A stretch of 64,000 nt of DNA from Bacillus sp. (in: firmicutes) (lineage in GTDB: Bacteria; Bacillota; Bacilli; Bacillales; Cytobacillaceae). How positions within the stretch are numbered: the stretch's first letter is position 1; every line of letters begins with the position of its first letter. A program made the position numbers and the translations under genes. The stretch spans positions 1 to 64,000 of the forward strand of contig JAPSKD010000003.1 in NCBI GenBank assembly GCA_031177865.1. The letters run 5' to 3'. Shown here piece by piece: positions 7,433 through 17,651 of this stretch. Under the pieces are notes generated by a model that saw only the letters and a list, made by a program, of their open reading frames with translations, ran no database searches and was not told the DNA's origin.

Positions 7433-8260
7433 TTAAAGTTTTTGGCATCTAGGACAAAAATGTGTACCTCGTCCCCCTACAGTGGTTTTTTCTAACGGGG
7501 TTCCACACCTTTTGCATTCTTCCCCTTTTCGGCCGTAGGCATATAATTCAAGCTGAAACATTCCAATTTCACCTTGAGAGTTTACGTAAGAGCGAATGGT
7601 ACTTCCACCTTTTTTAACCGCTTCATCCAATGTCTTAACAATTTCTTGATGCAGCAAGGTTAATTCTTTGTCACTCAGAGAGTTTGCAATCCGTTCAGGA
7701 TGAATTCCAGAACGGAACAGGGCCTCATCCACATAAATGTTTCCAAGTCCAACAAAGACTTTTTGGTCTAGTAGTGCAGGCTTTAACTTTCTGTTTGTCT
7801 TTTTCAGCTTGTCCGATAGATATTCCTTCGTGAATTCTTCTGAAAAAGGCTCTGGTCCAAGGTCAATAAGTGGAGGTTTTTGAAATTCCTCCCCCTTTAT
7901 ATATAAGTGCATGGTTCCAAATTTACGAACATCTCGATACCTCAATTCACTTCCATCGGTGAAATGAAAGATAACATGAGTATGTTTATCATACGGTTCT
8001 TCTTTTGGATAAAGCCCATATTTCCCTTCCATCCTTAAATGGGAAACGAGGGCGAACGTAGTCGTATAGATGATTAAAAACTTACCTCTTCTACCGACAT
8101 CCTCAATTGTTTCCCCTCTAAGGGCGTCAATAAATTGTTCAACCTCAACTGGATTTTTAATGATTTTCGGCCAGTGGACGGTTATATTTTCAATCTGCTT
8201 ATGTGAAACAAGCTTTTTTAAGGTTTTTCGTACGGTTTCTACTTCAGGTAATTCAGGCAT
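7433..8260 (-). CDS. mutM: formamidopyrimidine-DNA glycosylase
   Basis: MutM (Fpg) removes 8-oxoguanine and formamidopyrimidines and then cuts the abasic site. The 275-residue protein starts with MPELPEVE, placing the catalytic Pro2 and Glu3. It has the RGKFLIIY strand, the helix-two-turn-helix with GLGNIYVDE, and the C-terminal zinc finger CKRCGTPLEKT followed by CPRCQ. The Arg in the GGRGTHFC loop is the DNA-contacting one. It starts 11 nt after the polA stop and is certainly co-transcribed with it. Confidence 0.97.
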   Translation of the reverse strand: MPELPEVETVRKTLKKLVSHKQIENITVHWPKIIKNPVEVEQFIDALRGETIEDVGRRGKFLIIYTTTFALVSHLRMEGKYGLYPKEEPYDKHTHVIFHFTDGSELRYRDVRKFGTMHLYIKGEEFQKPPLIDLGPEPFSEEFTKEYLSDKLKKTNRKLKPALLDQKVFVGLGNIYVDEALFRSGIHPERIANSLSDKELTLLHQEIVKTLDEAVKKGGSTIRSYVNSQGEIGMFQLELYAYGRKGEECKRCGTPLEKTTVGGRGTHFCPRCQKL

Positions 8261-8271
8261 TCGTCTCCCCC

Positions 8272-10905
8272 TTATTTCGCGTCAAACCATGTTGGGCCAT
8301 AGGAATAATCTACTTTTAATGGCACTTTTAATTCGAGGGCATTTTCCATAACATCAGGAACGAGTTTCTTGAGTGTTTCGATTTCTTCTTCTGGCGCTTC
8401 AAAGATCAGTTCATCGTGCACTTGAAGCAGCAGTCTAGTTTTTAACCCATAATCCTTTAGAGCTTCAGCCATATCAATCATCGCTTTTTTAATGATATCT
8501 GCAGCACTTCCCTGGATTGGGGTGTTCATTGCTGTTCTTTCAGCAAAACTTCTGATGTTAAAATTACGATGTGTAATCTCAGGTATATATCTTCTTCTTT
8601 GCAGAAGGGTGGTTACAAAACCTTTTTGTTTAGCTGAATGGATGATGTCGTCCATATAATCCTTCACCCCAGGATAGCTGGCAAGATAGCGGTCAATAAA
8701 CAGACCAGCTTCTTTTCGAGTAATTCCTAAGCTCTGTGAAAGACCATAGTCACTTATTCCATAAACTATACCAAAGTTAACCGCCTTTGCCTGCCTTCTC
8801 ATATTGGATGTTACCTCGTCTGCGTTAACGTGGAATACATCCATCGCTGTTTTTGTGTGAATATCGAGGTCATCCTTAAAGGCTTGAATCAGTTTCTCAT
8901 CACCAGCAATGTCTGCTAGAACTCTGAGCTCAATTTGCGAATAATCGGCCGCAAAAATCAGCCAGCCTGGTTCCGATGGTACAAAGGCTTGGCGAATTTT
9001 CCGGCCCTCTTCCAAACGGATCGGAATGTTCTGCAGATTCGGGTCAATGGAGCTTAATCGTCCCGTTGCGGTTAAAGTCTGTTGATATCGTGTATGAACT
9101 TTACCCGTTTTAGGATGAATGACCTTGAGCAATCCTTCAATATAAGTTGACTGGAGCTTTCCTAACTGCCTGTAATTGAGAATATGCTCTATGATTTCAT
9201 GGTCATTTGCTAATTTCTCCAAAACATCTGCTGACGTTGAATAGCCTGTTTTCGTTTTCTTTGAGGTTGGCAGGTTTAATTTTTCAAATAAAATCACACC
9301 TAATTGCTTAGTAGAATTAATATTGAACTTTTCACCAGCTAATTCATAAATCATTCCTTCTATTTCAATCAGCCTGTCATGAATTTCACTGCCCATCCTT
9401 TGTAGTCGTTCGCTATCCACCTTAATCCCGCAAGATTCCATATCAGCTAAAATGAGCGATAGCGGCATTTCAAGGTCAGTAAACAATTCATATTGTTCAT
9501 TTGTTTTTAACTCGTCTTCTAGTTTTTGTTTCAAATCAAACATGGCAAGACTTTTTCGAACAAGGTGCTCAGCTGTAAGGGTTGCTTCAGGTATTTTCCG
9601 TTTAGCACCTTTTCCATAAAACGACTCATCTGATTGGATATTTACCCCGTATTTTTTGGCAATCGTTGACATGTCATCGATGGTTTCAGAAGGATTAATA
9701 ATATAAGAAGCCATTAACGTATCGAAATTAACCCCTTTTAAATGAATATCATACCTTCTTAACGATACCTCGGAACGCTTTGCATCATAGACTGTTTTCT
9801 TTTTTGTTTCATCTTCAGCCCACTTTTTAAAGCTATCGGATTTAATGGCTAATTCAGTTGGTAAATAATAATATCCGTTTTCATTTACAAGCGAAAAACC
9901 AATGATATCGGCGTAATGATAATTATCATCTAGCATTTCAAGATAAAAGTAATTATCATCCGCAAATAGTTCATCTGTTATCACATCGGGTGTTTGAAAA
10001 TCGATTTCTTCAAGTTCAAGCTGCTCAGTGCCCGATGTGTCTCCACCTAATTTTTCTAATAAAGAATGAAAGCCAAGCTCTTTATAAAGTGCAACAAGTT
10101 TTTCTCTTTCAAATCCTTCATAAGCGACATTTTCTACGGATACTTCGACTGGTGCGTGTCTTTCAATGGTGGCAAGCTGCTTGCTCATTACTGCTTGATC
10201 CTTAAATTCTTCAAGCTTTTCTTTTAACTTACTTCCCGTTACTTGATCAACAGACTCTAGTAAATTTTCTAATGTTGAAAAATCCTTTAGCAGTTTAATC
10301 GCTGTTTTTTCACCGACTCCCGGTACACCTGGAATATTATCTGAAGGGTCACCCATTAGCCCCTTCATATCAATAATTTGCTCAGGCGTTAAACCATACT
10401 TCTCCATAACATGTTCTGGAGTATATTCCTCAATATCGGTAATTCCTTTACGAGTGATTCCAACGGTAGTATGTTCGGAGGAAAGCTGAGTTAAGTCTTT
10501 ATCTCCTGATATGACTTTGATTTCATAACCTTCTTTTTCAGCCGTTAATGACAGCGTTCCAATAATGTCATCTGCCTCATAATTCTCAAGCTCATATCGC
10601 TGGATACCATATGCGTCAAGAAGATCACGAATAAAAGGGAATTGTTCGGATAATTCAGGAGGTGTTTTCTGCCTTCCACCCTTATATTCACCAAAAGTAG
10701 CGTGACGAAATGTTGTCTTCCCCGCGTCAAATGCCACTAGTATATGCGTTGGCTTTTCGTCTTCTATAATCTTATTTAACATCATGGTAAAACCGTAAAC
10801 TGCATTTGTGTGTACGCCTTTATCGTTATTAAGTAGGGGCAGCGCAAAGAATGCACGGTAAGCGATACTATTCCCGTCTATTAATACTAACTTCTTCTTT
10901 TCCAT
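8272..10905 (-). CDS. polA: DNA polymerase I
   Basis: PolA (877 aa) performs repair synthesis and Okazaki fragment processing. The N-terminal 5'-3' exonuclease/FEN domain spans about residues 1-290 (LIDGNSIAYRAFFAL, then YEADDIIGTL). The middle 3'-5' exonuclease-like domain lacks the usual DxE metal-binding pattern, as in other Bacillus Pol I, and is presumably inactive. The polymerase domain has motif A (DYSQIELRVLA), motif B (RRQAKAVNFGIVYG) and motif C (QVHDELIFE). AAAGGGG precedes the ATG. The gene follows phoR closely (18-nt gap) and precedes mutM. Confidence 0.98.
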   Translation of the reverse strand: MEKKKLVLIDGNSIAYRAFFALPLLNNDKGVHTNAVYGFTMMLNKIIEDEKPTHILVAFDAGKTTFRHATFGEYKGGRQKTPPELSEQFPFIRDLLDAYGIQRYELENYEADDIIGTLSLTAEKEGYEIKVISGDKDLTQLSSEHTTVGITRKGITDIEEYTPEHVMEKYGLTPEQIIDMKGLMGDPSDNIPGVPGVGEKTAIKLLKDFSTLENLLESVDQVTGSKLKEKLEEFKDQAVMSKQLATIERHAPVEVSVENVAYEGFEREKLVALYKELGFHSLLEKLGGDTSGTEQLELEEIDFQTPDVITDELFADDNYFYLEMLDDNYHYADIIGFSLVNENGYYYLPTELAIKSDSFKKWAEDETKKKTVYDAKRSEVSLRRYDIHLKGVNFDTLMASYIINPSETIDDMSTIAKKYGVNIQSDESFYGKGAKRKIPEATLTAEHLVRKSLAMFDLKQKLEDELKTNEQYELFTDLEMPLSLILADMESCGIKVDSERLQRMGSEIHDRLIEIEGMIYELAGEKFNINSTKQLGVILFEKLNLPTSKKTKTGYSTSADVLEKLANDHEIIEHILNYRQLGKLQSTYIEGLLKVIHPKTGKVHTRYQQTLTATGRLSSIDPNLQNIPIRLEEGRKIRQAFVPSEPGWLIFAADYSQIELRVLADIAGDEKLIQAFKDDLDIHTKTAMDVFHVNADEVTSNMRRQAKAVNFGIVYGISDYGLSQSLGITRKEAGLFIDRYLASYPGVKDYMDDIIHSAKQKGFVTTLLQRRRYIPEITHRNFNIRSFAERTAMNTPIQGSAADIIKKAMIDMAEALKDYGLKTRLLLQVHDELIFEAPEEEIETLKKLVPDVMENALELKVPLKVDYSYGPTWFDAK

Positions 10906-10923
10906 CCATTTACCCCTTTCAGG

Positions 10924-12687
10924 TTAATTCATATATTTATGTAGTTCGAGGATAAACTCACTGCCCTCGCCCAGGGTACTTCTCACCGAGATGTTTCCGT
11001 GATGTGCTTCAACTAAATGTTTTACGATTGCTAATCCTAGACCTGTCCCGCCAGAATCCCGGCTTCTTGCACGGTCAACCCGATAAAATCGTTCAAAAAT
11101 ACGCGGAATTTCTTCTTGTTTAATTCCTACGCCTGAGTCTTTTACATGGATTTTCACTGTTCTCACGTGATCGAACAGTGAAACTTGTACATATCCTCTT
11201 GGCGGGGTATATAAAATTGCATTGCTTATTAGATTAATAAATACCTGTTTTAAGCGATCATGGTCTCCTTGTATATATAATTCTTCCCTCTGAAACTCAA
11301 GTTCTAGACGAATATCTTTCGATTCTGCTTTTTTAGTAAGCATGGTGATTACTTCGTTTATTAATTCATAGAGGTCAAAGTCCTGGATGTTTAACTTAAA
11401 TTCCTGCTGCTCAATTTTCGAAAAATCAAGCAAATCTTGAATGAGCGATTGCATTCGCTCACTTTCTTTATTAATAATCGATAAAAATGCTTCAAGCGTG
11501 TCTTGGTTGTTCATCGCACCATCTAATAGCGTTTCAGAAAAACCTTTAATAGAGGTAACTGGCGTTTTCAATTCATGTGACACATTGGCAACAAAATCTT
11601 TTCTCATTACTTCCAGTTTTTTAAGCTCGGTAATATCATGGAAAACGAGTAAAACCCCTTTCCACACATTATTTATCCCAATAATCGGTATCCCATAAAC
11701 ATCAAAGTATTTTCTCTCGATCCCTAACGGGAGAAGGAGATGTTTACTGATTTTTTGTTCAGTCCTGAAAACATCTGCTATGATGTTGCAAATCTCCTCT
11801 TGCTCAATAACTTCATAATATAGTTTATTTAAGTAATTAGAGGAGTTCACATGAAAGATATCGATGTAGCCCTTATTGATTAGATTAACGAATCCACGGC
11901 TGTCCATTAGAAGTAGTCCTGCACCCATATTTTCAATTAGTGCACTTAAGCGATCTTGCTGAATTTCTTGAGCTTTACTCATTTCTTGAAGGTTTTGGGC
12001 TAGTACATTGATTGAAGTGCTCAACATACTCGTCTCATTTAATTTGTTACTTTCTATTCTAGCTCGGTAATTTCCTTTCGCCAGCTCGATGGCAACATTT
12101 GTTGCAGCTTCTATTGGCTTGGTATATCTAGTAGTTATTCTGTAACCAAGATAAATAAAAACAATAAACACCATAAGTAAGCTAATTGAAAGAATCCACC
12201 AAATTTGCCCGTACGCTTGTTTCAGTTCACTCGTTTTAGTAAAAATGAACAAATAACCTTCATTTGCATTTGCTTTTAAAATTGGTTTCCAGGAATAGTG
12301 TAAATCGTATTCCTCACGTTCAACAAGCTTCGTCTGATTTTTTTGCTTTTCCTTTAAGACCTCATTAATAATTTCTTTTATCCCTTTTATATTAGAAGGA
12401 CTCATTTCGACGCTGTCAAAAAGTATCTTCCCTTTGGTATCTGTGATGGCAAGTCTCACATTAAGGATATTGCTTATTTCCATTATTTTTTGTTGATTAA
12501 ATGAATTCACTCCGCCGTTATTTTCAATATGCAAGCTTAGAAGTTTACTCTCTTTATCTAAACGTTCATTATATGTATCAAGGTAATAGCCTTTAAAAAG
12601 TTGTCCAAGTAATATTTCAAGTCCAATTAATCCAATTATAAGTAAAGAAATTAGTGCAAGAAGAAGCTTTGTTCGGAATTTGTTCAT
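10924..12687 (-). CDS. phoR: PhoR phosphate-responsive sensor histidine kinase
   Basis: PhoR is the membrane kinase of the PhoPR phosphate-starvation system. The 587-residue protein has a membrane helix at about residues 9-29, an extracytoplasmic PAS-like region and a second helix at about 160-181. A HAMP segment and a cytoplasmic PAS domain follow (about 245-350), then HisKA with the phospho-acceptor in VSHELKTPVTSI. The ATPase domain shows the N box (NLISNAILYTP), G1 (DSGVGIKQEE) and G2 (GTGLGLAIVKHL). Its start overlaps the phoP stop by 4 nt (ATGA), indicating translational coupling. Confidence 0.96.
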   Translation of the reverse strand: MNKFRTKLLLALISLLIIGLIGLEILLGQLFKGYYLDTYNERLDKESKLLSLHIENNGGVNSFNQQKIMEISNILNVRLAITDTKGKILFDSVEMSPSNIKGIKEIINEVLKEKQKNQTKLVEREEYDLHYSWKPILKANANEGYLFIFTKTSELKQAYGQIWWILSISLLMVFIVFIYLGYRITTRYTKPIEAATNVAIELAKGNYRARIESNKLNETSMLSTSINVLAQNLQEMSKAQEIQQDRLSALIENMGAGLLLMDSRGFVNLINKGYIDIFHVNSSNYLNKLYYEVIEQEEICNIIADVFRTEQKISKHLLLPLGIERKYFDVYGIPIIGINNVWKGVLLVFHDITELKKLEVMRKDFVANVSHELKTPVTSIKGFSETLLDGAMNNQDTLEAFLSIINKESERMQSLIQDLLDFSKIEQQEFKLNIQDFDLYELINEVITMLTKKAESKDIRLELEFQREELYIQGDHDRLKQVFINLISNAILYTPPRGYVQVSLFDHVRTVKIHVKDSGVGIKQEEIPRIFERFYRVDRARSRDSGGTGLGLAIVKHLVEAHHGNISVRSTLGEGSEFILELHKYMN

Positions 12688-13400
12688 TGACCTTTCGGCT
12701 CCTCAAGCTTATACCCTAGTCCACGGACGGTTTTGATATAAGCCGGTTTCTTCGTATCCTCTTCAATTTTTTCTCTCAGGTGTGAAATGTGAACATCCAC
12801 AATACGAGTATCGCCAGCAAATTCATAATTCCATACAGCACTTAATAATTGGTCACGAGTTAAAACGCGATTTTTATTCTGAGCCAAATAATGAAGTAAT
12901 TCGTATTCCTTTAGGGTCAGTTCCAATTGTTGATTTTTAAAATAGGCTTCATATTTCTCTGGGATAATTTGAAGGTTTCCAATAACTATGTCAGAACTTT
13001 CCTGTGGGTCCGACTCACTACTGTTGGATTGTATTTGAATTCTTCTTAAAATTGCTTTTACCCGTGCTACCACTTCTCTTGGGCTAAATGGCTTAATCAT
13101 ATAATCATCCGCACCCAGCTCTAGCCCCAATATTTTATCAAACTCATCGTCTTTCGCTGTTAACATAAGGATTGGTGTCATAATTTTTTGCTGCCGAAGC
13201 TGCTTACATACTTCAATCCCATCCATCTTCGGAAGCATAAGATCTAAAACAATAATATCAGGTGCCATACTTTCAGCTAATTGTTTTCCCATTAAGCCAT
13301 CCATTGCCGTTGTTACTTCAAAACCGGCTTGTTCCAAATTATATTGAAGCAAAGTTACAATTGATTGTTCATCGTCTACAACTAGTACCTTGTTTTTCAT
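12684..13400 (-). CDS. phoP: PhoP response regulator
   Basis: PhoP is the OmpR-family DNA-binding partner of PhoR and binds direct TTAACA-type repeats. The receiver domain has the acidic pair DDE near residues 9-11, phospho-acceptor Asp53 in VLDLMLPKMDG and Lys in MIKPF. The C-terminal winged helix includes SHLREKIE and TVRGLGYKL. The 238-aa length is typical. Upstream, a TATAAT (13442-13447, minus strand) lies over a weak -35; I see no convincing Pho box. The adjacent mdh block ends with its own terminator just upstream. Confidence 0.96.
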   Translation of the reverse strand: MKNKVLVVDDEQSIVTLLQYNLEQAGFEVTTAMDGLMGKQLAESMAPDIIVLDLMLPKMDGIEVCKQLRQQKIMTPILMLTAKDDEFDKILGLELGADDYMIKPFSPREVVARVKAILRRIQIQSNSSESDPQESSDIVIGNLQIIPEKYEAYFKNQQLELTLKEYELLHYLAQNKNRVLTRDQLLSAVWNYEFAGDTRIVDVHISHLREKIEEDTKKPAYIKTVRGLGYKLEEPKGQ

Positions 13401-13485
13401 AAAAACCTCCGAGTTTTTTATCTATTTTGTCACCTTCCTCCATTATAATATACAATTAAAAAGAATTCCCACTATCGACCTTGAG

Positions 13486-13517
13486 ACAAAAAAAAGGAAT
13501 GTGAAATACATTCCTTT
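13486..13517 (-). terminator. terminator of the MaoC-like gene
   Basis: AAAGGAATGT (13493-13502) pairs with ACATTCCTTT (13508-13517) around GAAAT. A run of T follows on the minus strand, directly downstream of the stop at 13525. It separates the citZ-icd-mdh side from phoPR. Confidence 0.9.
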
Positions 13518-13524
13518 AAAGATA

Positions 13525-14001
13525 TTAAAAATTATCTAACACATTGGCATCCATTCGTCCTAAACGATGAGGAGGACAGACTTTCAGTTTCCCATTAATC
13601 ACTACTTCGTCTTTTTCGTTTGTTCCAACAACTGTCATCATCACTGTGTGATCATCATGATTTACTTCGACAACCTCTAACAACAACTGGACCGTTGCAT
13701 AATGGTAAACAGGCTTAGGAAATTGGATATCTTGATTTAAAACATGGCTTCCTGGCCCAGGTAAATACTTTGAAACAGCCGAGGTAATCATGCCCGTCAG
13801 CATAATACTTGGAACAATCGGTTTTTTATAAGGTGTTTGGGATGCGTAATCATGCTGAATAAAGAGTGGATTCGCATCATCAGTTAACCCTAAATATAGA
13901 AGAATATCCTTATCTTCGACTTTTTCGGTTAACGACAGTTTTTCTCCGACTGACATTTCTTTAATTTCTCTGCCTAACTTTCTCTTTTTTCCTAAAAGCA
14001 T
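13525..14001 (-). CDS. MaoC/hot-dog fold protein with altered hydratase motif
   Basis: This 158-residue protein resembles the single hot-dog MaoC-type (R)-specific enoyl-CoA hydratases. It begins with a basic tail (LGKKRKLGREIKEM). The region YLGLTDDANPLFIQHDYA (residues 36-53) corresponds to the hydratase motif GDxNPxH, but the catalytic His position carries Phe47. Classical hydratase activity is therefore doubtful; a thioesterase, acyl-binding or structural role is possible. It follows mdh on the same strand with a 77-nt gap and its own ribosome binding site. MaoC-like genes sit beside mdh in several Bacillus genomes; the function is not known to me. Confidence 0.75.
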   Translation of the reverse strand: MLLGKKRKLGREIKEMSVGEKLSLTEKVEDKDILLYLGLTDDANPLFIQHDYASQTPYKKPIVPSIMLTGMITSAVSKYLPGPGSHVLNQDIQFPKPVYHYATVQLLLEVVEVNHDDHTVMMTVVGTNEKDEVVINGKLKVCPPHRLGRMDANVLDNF

Positions 14002-14078
14002 TTAGTCACACCCTTTTGTAAACGGTTTCATTTGTAGTAGAAAAAATTCGGGGAATATGTTTCCCCGAATCTTTTCAG

Positions 14079-15017
14079 TTACACTAATACTTTCATTACA
14101 CTTTGAACGGACTCAACTGATTTGTCTAAGGCCGCTTTTTCTTCAGGAGTTAGGTCAAGCTCAATAACCTTCTCAATTCCGTTTGCACCGAGGATTGTTG
14201 GTACTCCAAGATAAATACCCTCATATCCAAATTCTCCTTCAAGATAAGCAATGGAAGGAAGAACGCGGCGCTGGTCTTTTAAGATCGCTTCGCACATTTC
14301 CACAAGTGATGCTGCTGGAGCATAATAAGCACTGCCGTTACCTAAAAGGTTAACGATTTCGCCGCCACCTTTTCTAGTGCGCTCAACAATCGCTTCTAAA
14401 CGCTCTTTAGGAATTAATGTTTCTAATGGAATACCACCAGCGTAGGAATAACGAACAAGTGGTACCATGTCATCACCATGACCACCTAAAACAAAACCGG
14501 TAATATCTTTAACAGAAAGATTTAATTCCTGAGCAACAAATGTACGGAAACGAGCTGTATCTAGTACACCAGATTGGCCAATGACACGGTTTTTAGGGAA
14601 TCCTGATTCTTTAAATACAGTATACGTCATTGCATCAACTGGATTTGTTAATACAAGGATCGTACAGTTTGGAGAATACTTTACGATTTCCTGTGTAACA
14701 CTTTTCATTACCTTTTGGTTTGTTTGTACTAAATCATCACGACTCATTCCAGGCTTACGAGCTATACCAGCAGTAATTACAACGATGTCAGAGTCACGAG
14801 TATCTTCGTAATTGGATGTACCAGTAATGTTTGAATCAAATCCTTGAACTGGACTTGCTTCAAGCATATCTAATGCCTTTCCTTTTGTAGGGTTTTCCAT
14901 TTGAGGGATATCAACTAGAACGACATCACCTAATTCTTTTTGTGCAAGTAAGAATGCAGTTGTAGCCCCAGTGAATCCTCCGCCGATTACAGAAACCTTT
15001 TTACGTTTCAATGACAT
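14079..15017 (-). CDS. mdh: malate dehydrogenase
   Basis: Mdh oxidises malate to oxaloacetate with NAD. The 312-residue protein is of the LDH-like MDH type. It has the Rossmann loop ([13 protein letters not shown], residues 10-22), the active-site loop with [16 protein letters not shown], an NPVDAMTY motif and the catalytic HGDDMVP. The first Arg after the mobile loop (ARKPGMSR) fits malate over lactate specificity. It follows icd with a 111-nt gap containing two hairpins, matching the citZ-icd-mdh arrangement. Confidence 0.97.
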   Translation of the reverse strand: MSLKRKKVSVIGGGFTGATTAFLLAQKELGDVVLVDIPQMENPTKGKALDMLEASPVQGFDSNITGTSNYEDTRDSDIVVITAGIARKPGMSRDDLVQTNQKVMKSVTQEIVKYSPNCTILVLTNPVDAMTYTVFKESGFPKNRVIGQSGVLDTARFRTFVAQELNLSVKDITGFVLGGHGDDMVPLVRYSYAGGIPLETLIPKERLEAIVERTRKGGGEIVNLLGNGSAYYAPAASLVEMCEAILKDQRRVLPSIAYLEGEFGYEGIYLGVPTILGANGIEKVIELDLTPEEKAALDKSVESVQSVMKVLV

Positions 15018-15060
15018 TATGAACTCTCCCCTTTGAAAGTCTTAAATTCCTTATTCGAAG

Positions 15061-15120
15061 GGGCTGTTCGAAAACAGCCCTACTCGCGCTTATACAGCTT
15101 CAGCGGGAAAGCACTGAAGC
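15061..15120 (-). repeat. two hairpins in the icd-mdh intergenic region
   Basis: GGGCTGTT/AACAGCCC (15061-15080, loop CGAA) and GCTTCAG/CTGAAGC (15097-15120) are perfect inverted repeats between icd and mdh. Neither is followed by a T tract on the minus strand. They are more likely mRNA processing or stability elements than terminators. Confidence 0.6.
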
Positions 15121-15128
15121 CGTATTAA

Positions 15129-16397
15129 TTATTCCATGTTCTTAATTAATTCATCACCAAATTCAGATGTTTTAACTTCTGTTGCTCCATCCATTAATCG
15201 AGCAAAGTCATATGTTACTACTTTAGAAGCAATTGTTTTTTCTACTGATTTAATGACCATTTTAGCTGCTTCATTCCAGCCTAAGTGCTCAAGTAATAAA
15301 ACACCTGAAAGGATAACGGATGAAGGATTCACTTTATCAAGACCAGCATATTTAGGTGCTGTTCCGTGTGTAGCTTCAAAGATTGCATGGCCAGTTTCAT
15401 AATTGATGTTTGCTCCTGGGGCAATACCAATTCCGCCAACTTGCGCTGCAAGAGCGTCAGAAATATAGTCACCGTTTAAGTTCATTGTTGCAACAACATC
15501 AAACTCACGTGGACGAGTAAGGATTTGCTGTAAGAAGATATCCGCAATCGCATCTTTTACGATGATTTTGCCAGCTGCTTCTGCATCAGCTTGAGCTTGG
15601 TTTGCTGCTTCAGTACCTTGCTCAGCTTTAATACGGTCATATTGAGCCCAAGTAAATACTTTATCGCCGAATTCTTTTTCAGCAAGCTCATAACCCCAGT
15701 TTTTGAATGCACCTTCAGTAAATTTCATGATATTACCTTTGTGCACGAGTGTTAATGATTTACGGCCTTCTTTAATTGCGTAATTAAGGGCAGCACGTAC
15801 TAGGCGTGTAGTTCCTTCTTCAGAAATAGGCTTAATTCCGATACCAGAAGTCTCTGGGAATCTGATTTTGTTTACACCCATTTCAGTTTTTAAGAAATTG
15901 ATTAGTTTATTAACAGCTTCTGAGCCTTTTTCATACTCAATTCCTGCATAAATATCTTCAGTATTTTCACGGAAGATCACCATATCCGTATCTTGCGGAC
16001 GCTTTACAGGAGAAGGAACACCTTCAAACCATCTTACTGGACGCAAGCATACAAATAAATCTAACTCTTGACGAAGCGCAACGTTGAGTGAACGGATACC
16101 GCCGCCAACAGGAGTTGTAAGTGGACCTTTGATCGCAATCAAATATTCATTGATTACATCAAGAGTTTCTTGTGGAAGCCATTCACCAGTTTGGTTAAAA
16201 GCTTTTTCTCCAGCTAGAACTTCTTTCCATTCGATTTTACGCTCTCCTTTATATGCTTTTTCTACCGCTGCATTTAAAACTCTCTCGGAAGCTGCCCAGA
16301 TATCAGGTCCGATACCGTCACCTTCAATAAATGGGATAATTGGATTGTTTGGTACATTTAATACTCCGTTTGTTACCGTGATTTTTTCGCCTTGCAT
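15129..16397 (-). CDS. icd: isocitrate dehydrogenase (NADP-dependent)
   Basis: Icd converts isocitrate to 2-oxoglutarate. The 422-residue protein matches B. subtilis CitC over its whole length. It includes the isocitrate-binding Ser loop ([13 protein letters not shown]), the [10 protein letters not shown] segment, the NADP-binding region ([10 protein letters not shown]) and the metal-binding [19 protein letters not shown] lies about 10 nt before the ATG. A perfect 11-bp hairpin without a T tract lies between citZ and icd, so both separate and joint transcripts are possible. Confidence 0.98.
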   Translation of the reverse strand: MQGEKITVTNGVLNVPNNPIIPFIEGDGIGPDIWAASERVLNAAVEKAYKGERKIEWKEVLAGEKAFNQTGEWLPQETLDVINEYLIAIKGPLTTPVGGGIRSLNVALRQELDLFVCLRPVRWFEGVPSPVKRPQDTDMVIFRENTEDIYAGIEYEKGSEAVNKLINFLKTEMGVNKIRFPETSGIGIKPISEEGTTRLVRAALNYAIKEGRKSLTLVHKGNIMKFTEGAFKNWGYELAEKEFGDKVFTWAQYDRIKAEQGTEAANQAQADAEAAGKIIVKDAIADIFLQQILTRPREFDVVATMNLNGDYISDALAAQVGGIGIAPGANINYETGHAIFEATHGTAPKYAGLDKVNPSSVILSGVLLLEHLGWNEAAKMVIKSVEKTIASKVVTYDFARLMDGATEVKTSEFGDELIKNME

Positions 16398-16456
16398 AGT
16401 TGTTCTCCCTCCTAGGTATGTATCAATGGTAATAATCAGTTAAAGAGATTGCGTCC

Positions 16457-16484
16457 AAGGTTAAAGATTTAACTCTTTAACCTT
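16457..16484 (-). repeat. hairpin in the citZ-icd intergenic region
   Basis: AAGGTTAAAGA (16457-16467) and TCTTTAACCTT (16474-16484) form a perfect 11-bp stem with a 6-nt loop. No T tract follows on the transcribed minus strand. It could act as a processing or partial termination site. Confidence 0.6.
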
Positions 16485-16532
16485 TTCCCACAATCCTATT
16501 AGAACAATTTTTTTGAAAAAAGTAAATATTTA

Positions 16533-17651
16533 TTAACCTCTTTGATTAATTGGTACATATGTCTGCATGCCAGGACCTGTATATTCAGCACGTGGACGAA
16601 TTAACCGATTGTTATCATATTGTTCTAGAATGTGAGCAAGCCATCCTGAAACCCTGCTTACTGCAAAGATTGGTGTAAATAAATCATGGTCAATGCCTAA
16701 GCTGTGGTACATGGAGGCTGAGTAGAAATCAACGTTTGGCGGTAGTTTCTTTTCTCCAGTAACGATGCTTTCAATTTTCTCAGACATTTCATACCAGTGC
16801 GGCTCGCCTGTCAGCTCCGTTAATTTTTTGGACATAGCTCTTAAATGCTTGGCACGCGGATCCCCTGAGCGATATACGCGGTGTCCAAATCCCATGATTT
16901 TTTCTTTCTTCTCAAGTTTTCCACGAACATATGGCTCTACATTCTCAATTGTACCAATTTCTTTAAGCATTTTCATTACAGCTTCATTTGCACCGCCGTG
17001 CAATGGTCCTTTAAGGGCACCGATTGCAGCAGTGACACCAGAGTAAACATCTGATAAAGTAGCTACACAAACTCTAGCAGTAAATGTTGATGCATTAAGT
17101 TCATGGTCAGCATGTAATACAAGAGCTTTGTCCATAGCTTTAACTGCGATTTCATCAGGCTCATTCCCAGTCAACATGTATAGGAAATTAGCTGCAAAGC
17201 TTAAATCAGTTCTTGGTGCAATTGGTTCAAGTCCTTTTCGAACACGTGCAAAAGTTGTCACAATCGCAGGCATTTTTGCTTGAAGACGAATCGCCTTTTG
17301 ATAGTTTGACTCTGGATTCATAGAGTCGGCATCTTCGTCATAAAGACCTAGTAAGGAAACTGCGGAACGCAGTGCAGCCATAGGATGAACTTTTTCAATA
17401 GGATACATCTTAAAATGCTCAATTACTTCTGGTGGAAGTGCTGCATTTTCTGATAGCTGTTTTTTTAATTCTGCTAATTCAGGCTCAGTTGGTAATCTGC
17501 GGTGCCACAATAAATAAATTACTTCTTCAAAGCTTGCATTCTCAGCTAAGTCATCAATGTCATACCCAACATACGTTAACGTATCATCAATAATTGAGCT
17601 GATGGAAGAAGTTGTTGCCACTACCCCTTCAAGACCTCGAGTTACTGTCAT
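16533..17651 (-). CDS. citZ: citrate synthase
   Basis: CitZ condenses oxaloacetate and acetyl-CoA. The 372-residue protein is a Gram-positive type citrate synthase. Catalytic regions are present: LHADHELNAST (His and substrate contact), GPLHGGANEAV and MGFGHRVYRSGDPRA. Asp in the NVDFYSASMYHSLG segment completes the triad. GAAGGAGAG lies upstream of the ATG. It heads the citZ-icd-mdh block. The 353-nt upstream gap holds a cre-like site, an AT-rich dyad and a strong leader hairpin, so carbon catabolite control is expected. Confidence 0.97.
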   Translation of the reverse strand: MTVTRGLEGVVATTSSISSIIDDTLTYVGYDIDDLAENASFEEVIYLLWHRRLPTEPELAELKKQLSENAALPPEVIEHFKMYPIEKVHPMAALRSAVSLLGLYDEDADSMNPESNYQKAIRLQAKMPAIVTTFARVRKGLEPIAPRTDLSFAANFLYMLTGNEPDEIAVKAMDKALVLHADHELNASTFTARVCVATLSDVYSGVTAAIGALKGPLHGGANEAVMKMLKEIGTIENVEPYVRGKLEKKEKIMGFGHRVYRSGDPRAKHLRAMSKKLTELTGEPHWYEMSEKIESIVTGEKKLPPNVDFYSASMYHSLGIDHDLFTPIFAVSRVSGWLAHILEQYDNNRLIRPRAEYTGPGMQTYVPINQRG

